Shown in pieces: positions 6,268 to 12,259 of a stretch of DNA of 12,259 bases; the stretch's first letter is position 1, and each line of letters starts with the position of its first letter. The notes beneath the pieces are model-generated. The model saw only the letters and a list, made by a program, of their open reading frames with translations. It made no database searches and was not told where the DNA came from. The position numbers and the translations under genes were made by a program. This DNA comes from Kineosporiaceae bacterium (lineage in GTDB: Bacteria > Actinomycetota > Actinomycetes > Actinomycetales > Angustibacteraceae), in NCBI GenBank assembly GCA_027345905.1, contig DAIETC010000029.1, positions 1 to 12,259 on the forward strand. The letters run 5' to 3'.

Positions 6268-7155
6268 GTGCGCGATGGCTCACCGTGGGTCGACCTGCAA
6301 CGTCCGCCGCTGCGGGCGCTCGTGCTGCGCCGGGCGCTGCTGGGCGCGCCCGGGCCGTGGACGTCGCTGGACGTCGTGGCCAGCACCGGTTCGACTAACG
6401 ACGACCTCGCCGCGCGTGCCGCAACCGGCAGCGCCGGGGACGGCGCGCTGCTGGCCGCCGACCACCAGGTCGCCGGCCGCGGACGGCGCGAGCGCACCTG
6501 GACGGCGCCGCCGCGCTCGTCCCTGGCGGTGTCGCTGCTGGTCGTGCCGCACGACGTGCCGCAGGCGCGCTGGTCCTGGCTGCCGCTGCTGGTCGGTGTC
6601 GCGCTCGTGCAGGCGTTGAGCCCGGTGACGCAGGTGCGGGTGGCGCTGAAGTGGCCCAACGACGTGCTCGCCGCCGCGGACGATGCGGACCGCGCTGGCG
6701 CCGGCTCGCGTGGCGGCGAGGGCTGGCGCAAGGTGGCCGGGGTGCTCGCGCAGGTGGTGAGCACCCCCCATGGCCCGGGGGTCGTCGTGGGGGTGGGGCT
6801 GAACGTCACCCAGCGCGCGGACGAGCTGGCGGTGCCGACGGCCACGTCGCTGGCGCTCGCACGGTCCGCGACCACCGACCGTGACCTGCTGTTGCGCGCG
6901 GCCCTGCGCTCGACCGGCTCGTGGTTGCAGGGCTGGCGTGCGCACGCCGGTGACCCGGTGGCGAGCGGGTTGGGGGCCGCGTACCGCCAGGCCTGCCGCA
7001 CCCTGGGTCGCGAGGTCCGGGTGCACCTTCCGGGCGGCACCCAGCTGTGCGGCGCGGCGACCGGCGTGGACGACGACGGCCGGATGGTCGTGACGCCCAC
7101 CGACGGGGGGCCAGCGCGCGCGCTTGCCGCCGGGGACGTCGTCCACGTGCGTTGA
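6268..7155 (+). CDS. birA: Biotin--[acetyl-CoA-carboxylase] ligase, monofunctional
   Basis: A 295-residue biotin protein ligase. It activates biotin with ATP and attaches it to the lysine of the carboxyl carrier domain of acyl-CoA carboxylases. Motifs in order: STGSTND (39-45), AGRGRRERTW (69-78, biotin/ATP loop), LKWPNDVL (127-134), KVAGVL (155-160), GVGLNV (175-180), and a C-terminal SH3-like domain from about residue 244. There is no N-terminal winged-helix DNA-binding domain, so it is a class I enzyme and not the biotin operon repressor. The loop reads RRERTW, lacking the second glycine of the E. coli RRGRxW form; such variation is seen in actinobacterial homologues and does not suggest loss of function. 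GTG 6268 is chosen for its leaderless spacing; an ATG nearby at 6275 is out of frame. Divergence from the carboxylase beta gene links enzyme and modification. Confidence 0.96.
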   Translation: MRDGSPWVDLQRPPLRALVLRRALLGAPGPWTSLDVVASTGSTNDDLAARAATGSAGDGALLAADHQVAGRGRRERTWTAPPRSSLAVSLLVVPHDVPQARWSWLPLLVGVALVQALSPVTQVRVALKWPNDVLAAADDADRAGAGSRGGEGWRKVAGVLAQVVSTPHGPGVVVGVGLNVTQRADELAVPTATSLALARSATTDRDLLLRAALRSTGSWLQGWRAHAGDPVASGLGAAYRQACRTLGREVRVHLPGGTQLCGAATGVDDDGRMVVTPTDGGPARALAAGDVVHVR

Positions 7156-7179
7156 TCGGGTCGCCGCGGGGGCAGCCTG

Positions 7180-7185
7180 TAACGT
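7180..7185 (+). promoter_or_regulatory. Putative -10 element of the enoyl-CoA hydratase gene (leaderless)
   Basis: TAACGT ends seven bases before GTG 7193, within the 37-bp gap after birA. It implies a promoter of its own in addition to possible readthrough from birA. Confidence 0.55.
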
Positions 7186-7192
7186 GCGACGC

Positions 7193-8035
7193 GTGCAGCC
7201 CAGCCCGGACGACGACGCCGCGCTGACGCGGTACGGCGACGTGCGCGTCGTGCGTCACGGCGCGCATGTCGCCGAGATCGTGCTCGACCGGCCGGACGCG
7301 TTGAACGCGGTGTCGACTGCCTTCGCACGCGACCTGCTGGCGGCAACACGTGCTGTCGATGCCGACGCCGCGGTGCGCGCCGTCGTCCTGAGCAGTGCCG
7401 TCGAGCGGGCGTTCTGCGTCGGCGCGGACCTGAAGGAGCGCAGCGGGTTCACCGACGAGGACCTGCGGGCGCAGCGCCCGGTGACCCGGGCGGCCTACCG
7501 CAGCGTGCTCGACCTGGCGGTCCCGGCCATCGCCGCAGTGCACGGGTTCGCGCTCGGCGGCGGGTTCGAGCTGGCGCTGGCCTGCGACCTGGTGGTGGCC
7601 GACGAGAGCGCCGTGCTGGGGCTGCCCGAGGTGAGCGTCGGGGTGATCCCCGGCGGCGGCGGCACCCAGCTGCTGACCCGCAGGGTCGGCTGGTCACGCG
7701 CCGCTGACGTGATCTTCACCGGGCGGCGTCTGGATGCGGCGAACGCGCTGGCGCTGGGCCTGGTAGACCGGGTGGTCCCCGCCGGCACGGCCCGCGAGCA
7801 GGCCCTGGCCCTGGCCGGCTCGATCGCCGAGAACTCCCCGGTGGCGTTGCGCCAGGCCAAGGCAGCCATGCGCCAGGGCCTGGACACCGCCCTGTCGGCC
7901 GGTTTGGACATCGAGGACCAGGCCTGGAACGTCGTCGCCTTCTCGCCGGACCGGGCCGAAGGCGTCCGCGCGTTCGCGCAGCGACGCCGTCCCAGCTGGC
8001 CAGATGACAAAACTGTCCTTCGACCTGACTCGTAG
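7193..8035 (+). CDS. Enoyl-CoA hydratase/isomerase family protein (crotonase fold)
   Basis: A 280-residue crotonase-fold protein, somewhat longer than the usual 255-265. The oxyanion-hole and CoA motif FCVGADLKERS is at 74-84, and HGFALGGGFELALACDLVVA spans 117-136. The two catalytic glutamates of true hydratases are present: Glu126 (GGGFEL) and Glu146 (GLPEVSVG). It should therefore hydrate a 2-enoyl-CoA. The GADLKERS wording and GGGGTQLLTRRVG (154-166) resemble AUH-type methylglutaconyl-CoA hydratases of leucine breakdown, but the acyl substrate cannot be fixed by sequence. Starts GTG 7184 and GTG 7193 are in frame; the second fits the -10 spacing. The ORF also stays open further upstream into birA, but there is no family homology there. 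Its position next to a propionyl-CoA carboxylase and biotin ligase fits branched-chain or odd-chain acyl-CoA metabolism (inference). Confidence 0.93.
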   Translation: MQPSPDDDAALTRYGDVRVVRHGAHVAEIVLDRPDALNAVSTAFARDLLAATRAVDADAAVRAVVLSSAVERAFCVGADLKERSGFTDEDLRAQRPVTRAAYRSVLDLAVPAIAAVHGFALGGGFELALACDLVVADESAVLGLPEVSVGVIPGGGGTQLLTRRVGWSRAADVIFTGRRLDAANALALGLVDRVVPAGTAREQALALAGSIAENSPVALRQAKAAMRQGLDTALSAGLDIEDQAWNVVAFSPDRAEGVRAFAQRRRPSWPDDKTVLRPDS

Positions 8036-8064
8036 TAGTGCTGCCCTGCGCTCGGTCAGCGGCT

Positions 8065-8070
8065 TACCAT
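8065..8070 (+). promoter_or_regulatory. Putative -10 element of the response regulator gene (leaderless)
   Basis: TACCAT, preceded by T, ends six bases before ATG 8077. No ribosome binding site is seen. This spacing decides the start at 8077 over an in-frame GTG at 8038, which would lie upstream of the promoter. Confidence 0.6.
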
Positions 8071-8076
8071 GCAGCC

Positions 8077-8745
8077 ATGACGCGCGTGCTGCTGGCCGAG
8101 GACGACACTGCTATCGCTGAGCCGCTGGCGCGTGCCCTGCGCCGGGAGGGCTACGAGGTACAGGTCCACGGGGACGGCGCCAGCGCGCTGGCCGGCGCCC
8201 AGGACGGCATCGACCTGGTCGTCCTCGACCTGGGCTTGCCCAGCATGGACGGGCTGGACGTGTGCCGCGAGCTGCGCGCGCGCGGCAACGCCGTCCCGGT
8301 GCTGGTGCTCACGGCGCGCGCCGACGAGGTCGACACCGTTGTCGGCCTGGACGCCGGAGCCGACGACTACGTCACCAAGCCGTTCCGCTTGGCCGAGCTG
8401 CTCGCCCGGGCCCGGGCGCTGCTGCGCCGCGGGGGCCCCGAGCCCACCGCCACCGGGCGGGTGCGGATCGACGTGGACGCGCGCCAGGCCTTCCTGGACG
8501 ACCAGGTCGTGCAGCTGACCGCCAAGGAGTTCGACCTGCTGCGGCTGCTGGTGCGCGAGTCCGGGCGCGTCGTCCCGCGCGAGCAGATCATGCGCGAGGT
8601 GTGGGACGCCGACTGGTACGGCTCGACCAAGACGCTCGACATGCACATCTCCTGGCTGCGCCGCAAGCTGGGTGACGACGCGGGGCAACCGCAGTTCATC
8701 TCCACCGTGCGTGGCGTCGGGTTTCGTTTCGAGCGTGACGCCTGA
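8077..8745 (+). CDS. OmpR/PhoB-family two-component response regulator
   Basis: A 222-residue response regulator of standard length. The receiver domain (1-115) has the acidic pair AEDD (7-10), phospho-acceptor Asp51 in VVLDLGLPSMDG, conserved Thr79 in VLTAR and Lys101 in VTKPF. The C-terminal winged-helix OmpR domain spans about 125-220, with LTAKEFDLLRLL, VVPREQIMREVW, KTLDMHISWLRRKLG and the family ending STVRGVGFRFE. It binds DNA as a dimer after phosphorylation, presumably by the kinase encoded right after it. All phosphorylation residues are intact. The target genes are unknown; neighbouring genes (hydratase, gtrA, purK) have no visible shared direct repeat that could serve as its operator. 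The start at ATG 8077 is supported by alignment, since members begin MTRVLLAEDD. Confidence 0.96.
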   Translation: MTRVLLAEDDTAIAEPLARALRREGYEVQVHGDGASALAGAQDGIDLVVLDLGLPSMDGLDVCRELRARGNAVPVLVLTARADEVDTVVGLDAGADDYVTKPFRLAELLARARALLRRGGPEPTATGRVRIDVDARQAFLDDQVVQLTAKEFDLLRLLVRESGRVVPREQIMREVWDADWYGSTKTLDMHISWLRRKLGDDAGQPQFISTVRGVGFRFERDA

Positions 8746-8750
8746 GGAGG
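8746..8750 (+). promoter_or_regulatory. Shine-Dalgarno GGAGG before the sensor kinase
   Basis: A perfect GGAGG directly follows the response-regulator stop. It is three bases before an in-frame GTA (8754), where the kinase would be expected to start. No ATG, GTG or TTG lies in frame within 30 bases downstream. Confidence 0.7.
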
Positions 8751-8783
8751 TCGGTACGCGCCCGGCTGCTGCATTCCTCACTG

Positions 8784-10025
8784 TTGGTGGTGGCCGTCGC
8801 GGTGCTCCTGGTGGGACTGCCGGTGCTCCTGGTCGGCGCCGTGGTCGTGCGCCAGCAGGCGGTCGGTGACCTGCACGAACGGGCCGAGGCCATCCTCATC
8901 GTGGTCCAGGCCCGTCAGGCGGAAGGCGTCCCTATCAACGCCGGGCAGGTCCGGGCGGTCCTGAACACCGGGCCGGACGGCGAGCGGATGCACGCCCGGA
9001 TCCAGGTCGCCGGCGGAGCTTTGATCCGCGTCGGCCCTATGCCGAGCGGCGACACCTTCTCAGCGAGCAGCTCGGGTGCCGGGGTCTTCGTGCGCGTGCA
9101 GGTGCCGCGTTCGGCGGTGGACGCGAGCGTCTTCGAGCTGGTGCTCGTCGTCATCGCGTTCAGTGTCGTGGCCTTCGGCGTGGCGATCGCCCTGGCCCTG
9201 ATGCAGGCGCGCCGGCTGACGGCTCCGCTCGCTGCGCTAGCCGAGAACGCGGACCGCATCGGCCTTGGTCAGTCCCGGCTGCTCCCGGTGGCGAGCGGTG
9301 TGGCAGAGATCGACCGGGTCGCGGCCGGGCTCGAGCGCAGTGCCGAGTCCATGGCCACCGCCCTTGCGGCGGAACGCGACTTCGCCACCGACGCGAGCCA
9401 CCAGCTGCGGACGCCGCTGACCGCCTTGTCGATGCGGCTGGAGGAGATCTCGGCGACCGACCAGCTCGACCTGGTGCGTGAGGAGGCCCGGATCGCCCGC
9501 GGCCAGGTCGAGCGGCTCACCGAGGTGGTCGACGGACTGCTGGTGCGCGCGCGCAGCACCCGGAGACGAGCGATGTCCGACATCGACCTGGACGCGGTCC
9601 TCGTCCAGCAGGTCGAGGAGTGGGCCCCGGCGTTTCGTTCCGCGGGGCGCCGACTGGTGCTGCGCTCGCGCAGCGGGATGCGGGTCATGGCCACACCCGG
9701 TGCGCTGTCCCAGGTGGTGGCGACGTTGATCGAGAACAGCCTGAAGCATGGGGCGGGCACAGCCAGCATCACCGCTCGGCGCTCGGGCCGCTCGCTGGTG
9801 CTGGAGGTCAGCGACCAGGGCCCCGGGGTTCCGGCCGAGCTCGGTGCCCGGGTGTTCGAACGCACGGTAAGCAGCAGCGGGAGCACCGGTCTTGGCCTGG
9901 CGCTGGCCCGCGACCTGGCCGAGGCCGACGGGGGGCGCCTGGAGCTGGTGCGCAACCACCCGCCGGTCTTCGCCCTGTTCCTCAACGTGGCGCAGTCGAC
10001 CACGCACGCTGCTGGCCAGGTGTAG
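8784..10025 (+). CDS. Membrane sensor histidine kinase (partner of the OmpR-type regulator)
   Basis: Numbered from TTG 8784, the first canonical in-frame start, the protein is 413 residues. The order is: membrane helix 1 (about 1-23), an extracytoplasmic sensor of about 90 residues without recognisable fold, membrane helix 2 (115-141), HAMP (about 142-195), dimerisation/phosphoacceptor FATDASHQLRTPLTAL with His206, then the HATPase_c domain: N box LIENSLKHG (315-323), G1 DQGPGVP (344-350), G2 STGLGLALA (367-375). All catalytic motifs are intact. The open frame continues upstream to a stop at 8736, and residues encoded from 8754 (xRARLLHSSLLVV) look like the true kinase N-terminus, with the positive charges usually found before helix 1. 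The codon at 8754 is GTA, and the other non-standard option is CTG 8742, which overlaps the regulator stop. The true start is therefore uncertain. Signal unknown. Confidence 0.92.
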   Translation: MVVAVAVLLVGLPVLLVGAVVVRQQAVGDLHERAEAILIVVQARQAEGVPINAGQVRAVLNTGPDGERMHARIQVAGGALIRVGPMPSGDTFSASSSGAGVFVRVQVPRSAVDASVFELVLVVIAFSVVAFGVAIALALMQARRLTAPLAALAENADRIGLGQSRLLPVASGVAEIDRVAAGLERSAESMATALAAERDFATDASHQLRTPLTALSMRLEEISATDQLDLVREEARIARGQVERLTEVVDGLLVRARSTRRRAMSDIDLDAVLVQQVEEWAPAFRSAGRRLVLRSRSGMRVMATPGALSQVVATLIENSLKHGAGTASITARRSGRSLVLEVSDQGPGVPAELGARVFERTVSSSGSTGLGLALARDLAEADGGRLELVRNHPPVFALFLNVAQSTTHAAGQV

Positions 10026-10046
10026 CGGGCTCAGGTGTAGCGGGCT
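10017..10046. repeat. 15-bp perfect tandem repeat across convergent stops
   Basis: The unit caggtgtagcgggct occurs at 10017-10031 and 10032-10046, with a diverged third start at 10047. The first copy holds the kinase TAG stop, and the end of the second touches the gtrA TGA stop. Likely a slippage duplication in the 20-bp intergenic gap. Confidence 0.93.
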
Positions 10047-10067
10047 CAGCGCAGCGGACTGAGCCCG
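10041..10067. terminator. Perfect 9-bp stem hairpin, probable bidirectional terminator
   Basis: cgggctcag (10041-10049) and ctgagcccg (10059-10067) are exact reverse complements around a nine-base loop. The hairpin sits where the kinase and gtrA genes converge and overlaps the last codons of gtrA. There is no T tract on either side, as is frequent in GC-rich actinobacteria. Termination is inferred from position and structure. Confidence 0.6.
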
Positions 10068-10570
10068 ACCTCGGATTCGGCTGGCGCCAGCCCCTCCTGG
10101 GCCAGCTCGGTGTTGAAGACGAAGCGGCGGTAGGCCCAGAACCGGAACAGGGTGCCGAGCACCAAGCCGATCCCGTTCGCAGAGATGTTGTCCGCCAACG
10201 CGGTTCGCAGGTCGAGCACGTAGTGGCTGAAGGCCAGGCAGCTCAGCGCGATCGCCAGACCGGCGGCGTTGAACACGAAGAACAGGACCAGCTCACGTTG
10301 CGCCGACGCCCGGCGCCGGTGCCGGAAGGTCCACAACCGGTTGCCCAGCCAGGCCACGATGGTCGCGGCGATCGTCGAGACGACCTTTGCCGACAGCGGT
10401 TTGGCCTCCAGCGCCCCCCCGCCGCCGAACCCGAACCGCAGCAGGTTGAACACGGCGACGTCCACGACGAACGCCACGGCGCCGACCAGGCCGAACTTCA
10501 CCATCTCGCGCACCAGCACGTCCAGTGCCGAACGCAGCCGCTCGAACAGGCGGGCGGCGCTCGAGATCAT
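10046..10570 (-). CDS. gtrA: GtrA family membrane protein
   Basis: A 174-residue GtrA-like protein with four hydrophobic segments (about 24-46, 60-78, 95-117 and 127-149). Family hallmarks are REMVKFGLVGAVAFVVDVAVF (21-41), GNRLWTFRHRRR (76-87) and the closing FRFWAYRRFVF (142-152). GtrA proteins are thought to flip or supply lipid-linked sugars (for example undecaprenyl-phosphate glucose) for cell-wall or O-antigen glycan modification. The N-terminal ~20 residues and the C-terminal tail after 155 are polar and variable. A Gly-rich insertion (46-53) links the first two helices. The ATG at 10570 lies seven bases after TAGCCT on the minus strand, consistent with a leaderless message. It diverges from purK and converges with the kinase gene. 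No glycosyltransferase partner is adjacent; the GT-C-like protein at 2177 is a distant possibility only. Confidence 0.93.
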   Translation of the reverse strand: MISSAARLFERLRSALDVLVREMVKFGLVGAVAFVVDVAVFNLLRFGFGGGGALEAKPLSAKVVSTIAATIVAWLGNRLWTFRHRRRASAQRELVLFFVFNAAGLAIALSCLAFSHYVLDLRTALADNISANGIGLVLGTLFRFWAYRRFVFNTELAQEGLAPAESEVGLSPLR

Positions 10571-10577
10571 GACTGCC

Positions 10578-10583
10578 AGGCTA
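10578..10583 (-). promoter_or_regulatory. Putative -10 element of gtrA (leaderless)
   Basis: TAGCCT on the minus strand ends seven bases before ATG 10570. It shares the 55-bp divergent gap with the purK promoter. Confidence 0.55.
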
Positions 10584-10613
10584 ACGGCATGCCAGGCACG
10601 GCGCCGCGCTGAC

Positions 10614-10619
10614 TAGGCT
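10614..10619 (+). promoter_or_regulatory. Putative -10 element of purK (leaderless)
   Basis: TAGGCT ends six bases before GTG 10626. The hexamer is identical to the one before the carboxylase beta gene. No ribosome binding site and no PurR-like operator were recognised in the gap. Confidence 0.6.
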
Positions 10620-10625
10620 GACGAG

Positions 10626-11798
10626 GTGACGTCAGCGGCGCCGGTGCGCCACCCCGGTGGGTTCCCGCTCGTCGGGGTCGTGGGCGCCGGCCAGTTGGCG
10701 CGGATGATGCAGGCCCCTGCTACGGCGCTCAGCCTGGGCCTTCGGGTGCTCAGCGAGCAGTCCGACGACAGTGCCGCGCTGGTCGTGCCGCAGGCTCCGG
10801 CCGGCTCGCATGCCGACCTGGACGCCCTGCTCGCCCTGGCCCGCGACTGCGACGTGGTGACCTTCGACCACGAGCAGGTTCCCCCCGAGCACCTGCGCGT
10901 GCTCGAGCAGGCGGGGACCGTCATCCGGCCCAGCGCCTCGGCCCTGCTGCACGCCCAGGACAAGGCGGTGATGCGCGCCCGGCTGACCCAGCTCGGGGTG
11001 CCGTGCCCGCGCTGGGCGCTGGTGCAAGACGCCGCCGCCCTTGCGAGCTTCGCTCAGGAGGTGGGCTGGCCGGTGGTGCTCAAGACGCCACGCGGCGGGT
11101 ACGACGGCAAGGGCGTCCGCGTGGTGCACGAGCCGCAGGAGGCGAGCGACTGGTTGGACCGGTTGCGCGCCGGCGAGCAGCTGCTGGCCGAGCAGCTGAT
11201 GGCGTTCGAGCGCGAGCTGGCGGTGCTGGTGGCGCGCAGCCCCAGCGGGCAGGCCGCGAGCTGGCCCGTGGTGCAGACCGTGCAGACCGGCGGGTTGTGC
11301 ACGGAGGTGATCGCTCCTGCGCCCGGGCTGCGCCCGGACCTGGCCGCCGAGGCCACGGCCGTGGCTCTGGACATCGCCGGCGCCCTGGACGTGGTGGGGG
11401 TGCTGGCGGTCGAGCTGTTCGAGACGGCGGACGGGTTCGTCGTCAACGAGCTCGCCATGCGGCCGCACAACAGCGGGCACTGGACCATCGAGGGCTCGGT
11501 CACCAGCCAGTTCGAGCAGCACCTGCGGGCCGTCCTCGACCTGCCGCTCGGCGAGACGCGCTCACGCTCGCGCTGGACCGTCATGGCCAACGTGCTCGGC
11601 GGGGACTACCCGGACCTGTACGCGAGCTACCCGCACGTGCTCGCCCACGACCCCGGCGCCAAGGTGCACCTGTACGGCAAGGTCGTACGCCCCGGCCGCA
11701 AGATCGGTCACGTCACGGTGAGCGGCGACGACCTGCCGCAGCTGCGCCGGCGCGCTCGGCACGCCGCCGACTACATCCAGGGAGTGGTCACCGAATGA
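10626..11798 (+). CDS. purK: N5-carboxyaminoimidazole ribonucleotide synthase (PurK)
   Basis: A 390-residue ATP-grasp enzyme of normal length that converts aminoimidazole ribonucleotide, bicarbonate and ATP to N5-CAIR in purine synthesis. The N-terminal preATP-grasp motif VGVVGAGQLARMM is at 16-28. TFDHEQVPPEHL (79-90) is the PurK equivalent of the family TxExE region. The ATP-binding loop KTPRGGYDGKGV spans 154-165, and the metal/substrate motif NELAMRPHNSGHWTIEG is at about 274-290. The C-terminal lid has AKVHLYGK and RPGRKIGHV (about 345-364). All expected catalytic motifs are present. GTG 10626 is chosen because TAGGCT lies six bases upstream. purE follows with an ATGA overlap, so both enzymes are co-translated and act in sequence in the cytoplasm. 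Confidence 0.98.
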   Translation: MTSAAPVRHPGGFPLVGVVGAGQLARMMQAPATALSLGLRVLSEQSDDSAALVVPQAPAGSHADLDALLALARDCDVVTFDHEQVPPEHLRVLEQAGTVIRPSASALLHAQDKAVMRARLTQLGVPCPRWALVQDAAALASFAQEVGWPVVLKTPRGGYDGKGVRVVHEPQEASDWLDRLRAGEQLLAEQLMAFERELAVLVARSPSGQAASWPVVQTVQTGGLCTEVIAPAPGLRPDLAAEATAVALDIAGALDVVGVLAVELFETADGFVVNELAMRPHNSGHWTIEGSVTSQFEQHLRAVLDLPLGETRSRSRWTVMANVLGGDYPDLYASYPHVLAHDPGAKVHLYGKVVRPGRKIGHVTVSGDDLPQLRRRARHAADYIQGVVTE

Positions 11799-12259
11799 GC
11801 CCGTCACCGTTTGTCGGCGTCGTCATGGGCAGCGACTCGGACTGGCCGGTGCTGCAGGCCGCCAGCTCGGCGTTGGCCGAGTTCGACATCGAGCACGAGG
11901 TGGACGTCGTCTCCGCACACCGGATGCCGCACGAGATGATCCGCTACGGTTCGGACGCCGCGGGCCGGGGTCTGCGGGTGCTGATCGCCGGCGCTGGTGG
12001 GGCTGCGCACCTGCCGGGGATGCTGGCCGCGGTCACGCCCCTGCCCGTGATCGGCGTCCCGGTGCCTCTAGAACGCCTGGATGGGCTCGACTCGCTGCTC
12101 TCGATCGTGCAGATGCCTGCCGGCGTGCCGGTGGCGACGGTGTCGATCGGGGGGGCGCGCAACGCCGGGCTGCTGGCGGTGCGGATCCTGGCGACCGGCA
12201 CCGACGACCTGGCGCAGCGGCTGCGCGAGCAGCTGACCGCCTTCCAGGGCGACCTCAAC
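11795..12259 (+). CDS. purE: N5-carboxyaminoimidazole ribonucleotide mutase (PurE), partial at right edge
   Basis: The first 155 codons of class I PurE, which moves the carboxylate of N5-CAIR to C4 to give CAIR. Motifs are VVMGSDSDWPV (9-19) for phosphate binding, SAHRMP (40-45) with the catalytic His42, IAGAGGAAHLPGM followed by the TPLPVIGVPV strand, and LDGLDSLLSIVQMPAGVPVATV. Typical proteins have 160-175 residues, so only a short C-terminal end lies beyond the window. GGAG at 11781-11784 is ten bases before the ATG, rather far, and coupling through the 4-bp overlap with the purK stop is likely the main route of initiation. The class I sequence agrees with the presence of PurK upstream. 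Confidence 0.97.
   Translation, partial: MSPSPFVGVVMGSDSDWPVLQAASSALAEFDIEHEVDVVSAHRMPHEMIRYGSDAAGRGLRVLIAGAGGAAHLPGMLAAVTPLPVIGVPVPLERLDGLDSLLSIVQMPAGVPVATVSIGGARNAGLLAVRILATGTDDLAQRLREQLTAFQGDLN

Noticed and set aside
4646..6619. Long plus-strand open frames across the carboxylase beta gene (near 4646-5092 and 5318-6619)
   Set aside because: They are Val/Gly/Asp/His-rich shadows of a perfectly conserved carboxyltransferase and have no family features.
8038..8076. GTG 8038 as the response-regulator start
   Set aside because: It adds 13 residues not found in receiver domains and lies upstream of the TACCAT element; ATG 8077 gives the normal MTRVLLAEDD start.
1..12259. Mobile elements, CRISPR arrays, tRNA or rRNA genes, phage or toxin-antitoxin genes
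   Set aside because: No transposase or integrase motifs, terminal inverted repeats, regularly spaced repeats or tRNA-like cloverleaf segments were seen; coding density leaves no gap longer than about 60 bases.

Overview
The window is a very GC-rich (about 70% by eye), densely coded actinobacterial chromosome segment. The gene set and order point to Actinomycetota: a propionyl-CoA-type carboxyltransferase beta gene with a small epsilon subunit, a divergent biotin ligase, Maf, an OmpR-type two-component system, GtrA, and purK-purE. The many GTG starts and leaderless promoter geometry fit as well. I cannot resolve the order or genus from sequence alone. Thirteen protein genes are supported. No rRNA, tRNA, insertion sequence or CRISPR array was seen.

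Layout. Bases 1-389 hold the 5' part of a maf-like gene (minus, runs off the edge). It lies directly downstream of a DUF885 putative metallopeptidase (401-2119, minus). A two-gene unit on the plus strand follows: a polytopic GT-C-like membrane protein (about 2177-3544) and a SAM-dependent methyltransferase (3581-4462). The methyltransferase converges on and overlaps a small acyl-CoA carboxylase epsilon gene (4392-4631, minus). That gene is translationally coupled to the carboxyltransferase beta gene (4628-6229, minus). Biotin ligase (6268-7155, plus) diverges from the carboxylase across only 38 bp. Next on the plus strand come an enoyl-CoA hydratase (7193-8035), an OmpR-family response regulator (8077-8745) and its histidine kinase (to 10025). 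A perfect hairpin and a 15-bp tandem repeat sit at the convergent end shared with gtrA (10046-10570, minus). gtrA diverges from purK (10626-11798), which overlaps purE by 4 bp; purE runs off the right edge.

How the genes work together. Carboxyltransferase beta, epsilon and biotin ligase form a biotin-dependent acyl-CoA carboxylase module; the biotinylated alpha subunit is not in the window. PurK and PurE catalyse consecutive steps of purine synthesis. The membrane protein/methyltransferase pair, and separately GtrA, suggest cell-surface glycan or glycolipid work, which is inference. In many actinobacteria maf directly follows the carboxylase epsilon gene. Here about 4 kb (DUF885, methyltransferase, membrane protein) separates them, which looks like an accessory insertion into a conserved locus.

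The most striking pattern is regulatory. Seven of the eight genes that have their own upstream gap carry a TAnnnT hexamer ending exactly 6 or 7 bases before the start codon and have no Shine-Dalgarno, whereas three of the operon-internal genes have GGAG or GGAGG. This is the signature of systematic leaderless transcription. I found no clearly novel defence or mobile system. The best leads are the accE gene reading into the methyltransferase, the missing canonical start of the sensor kinase, and the overlapping divergent accB/birA promoters.
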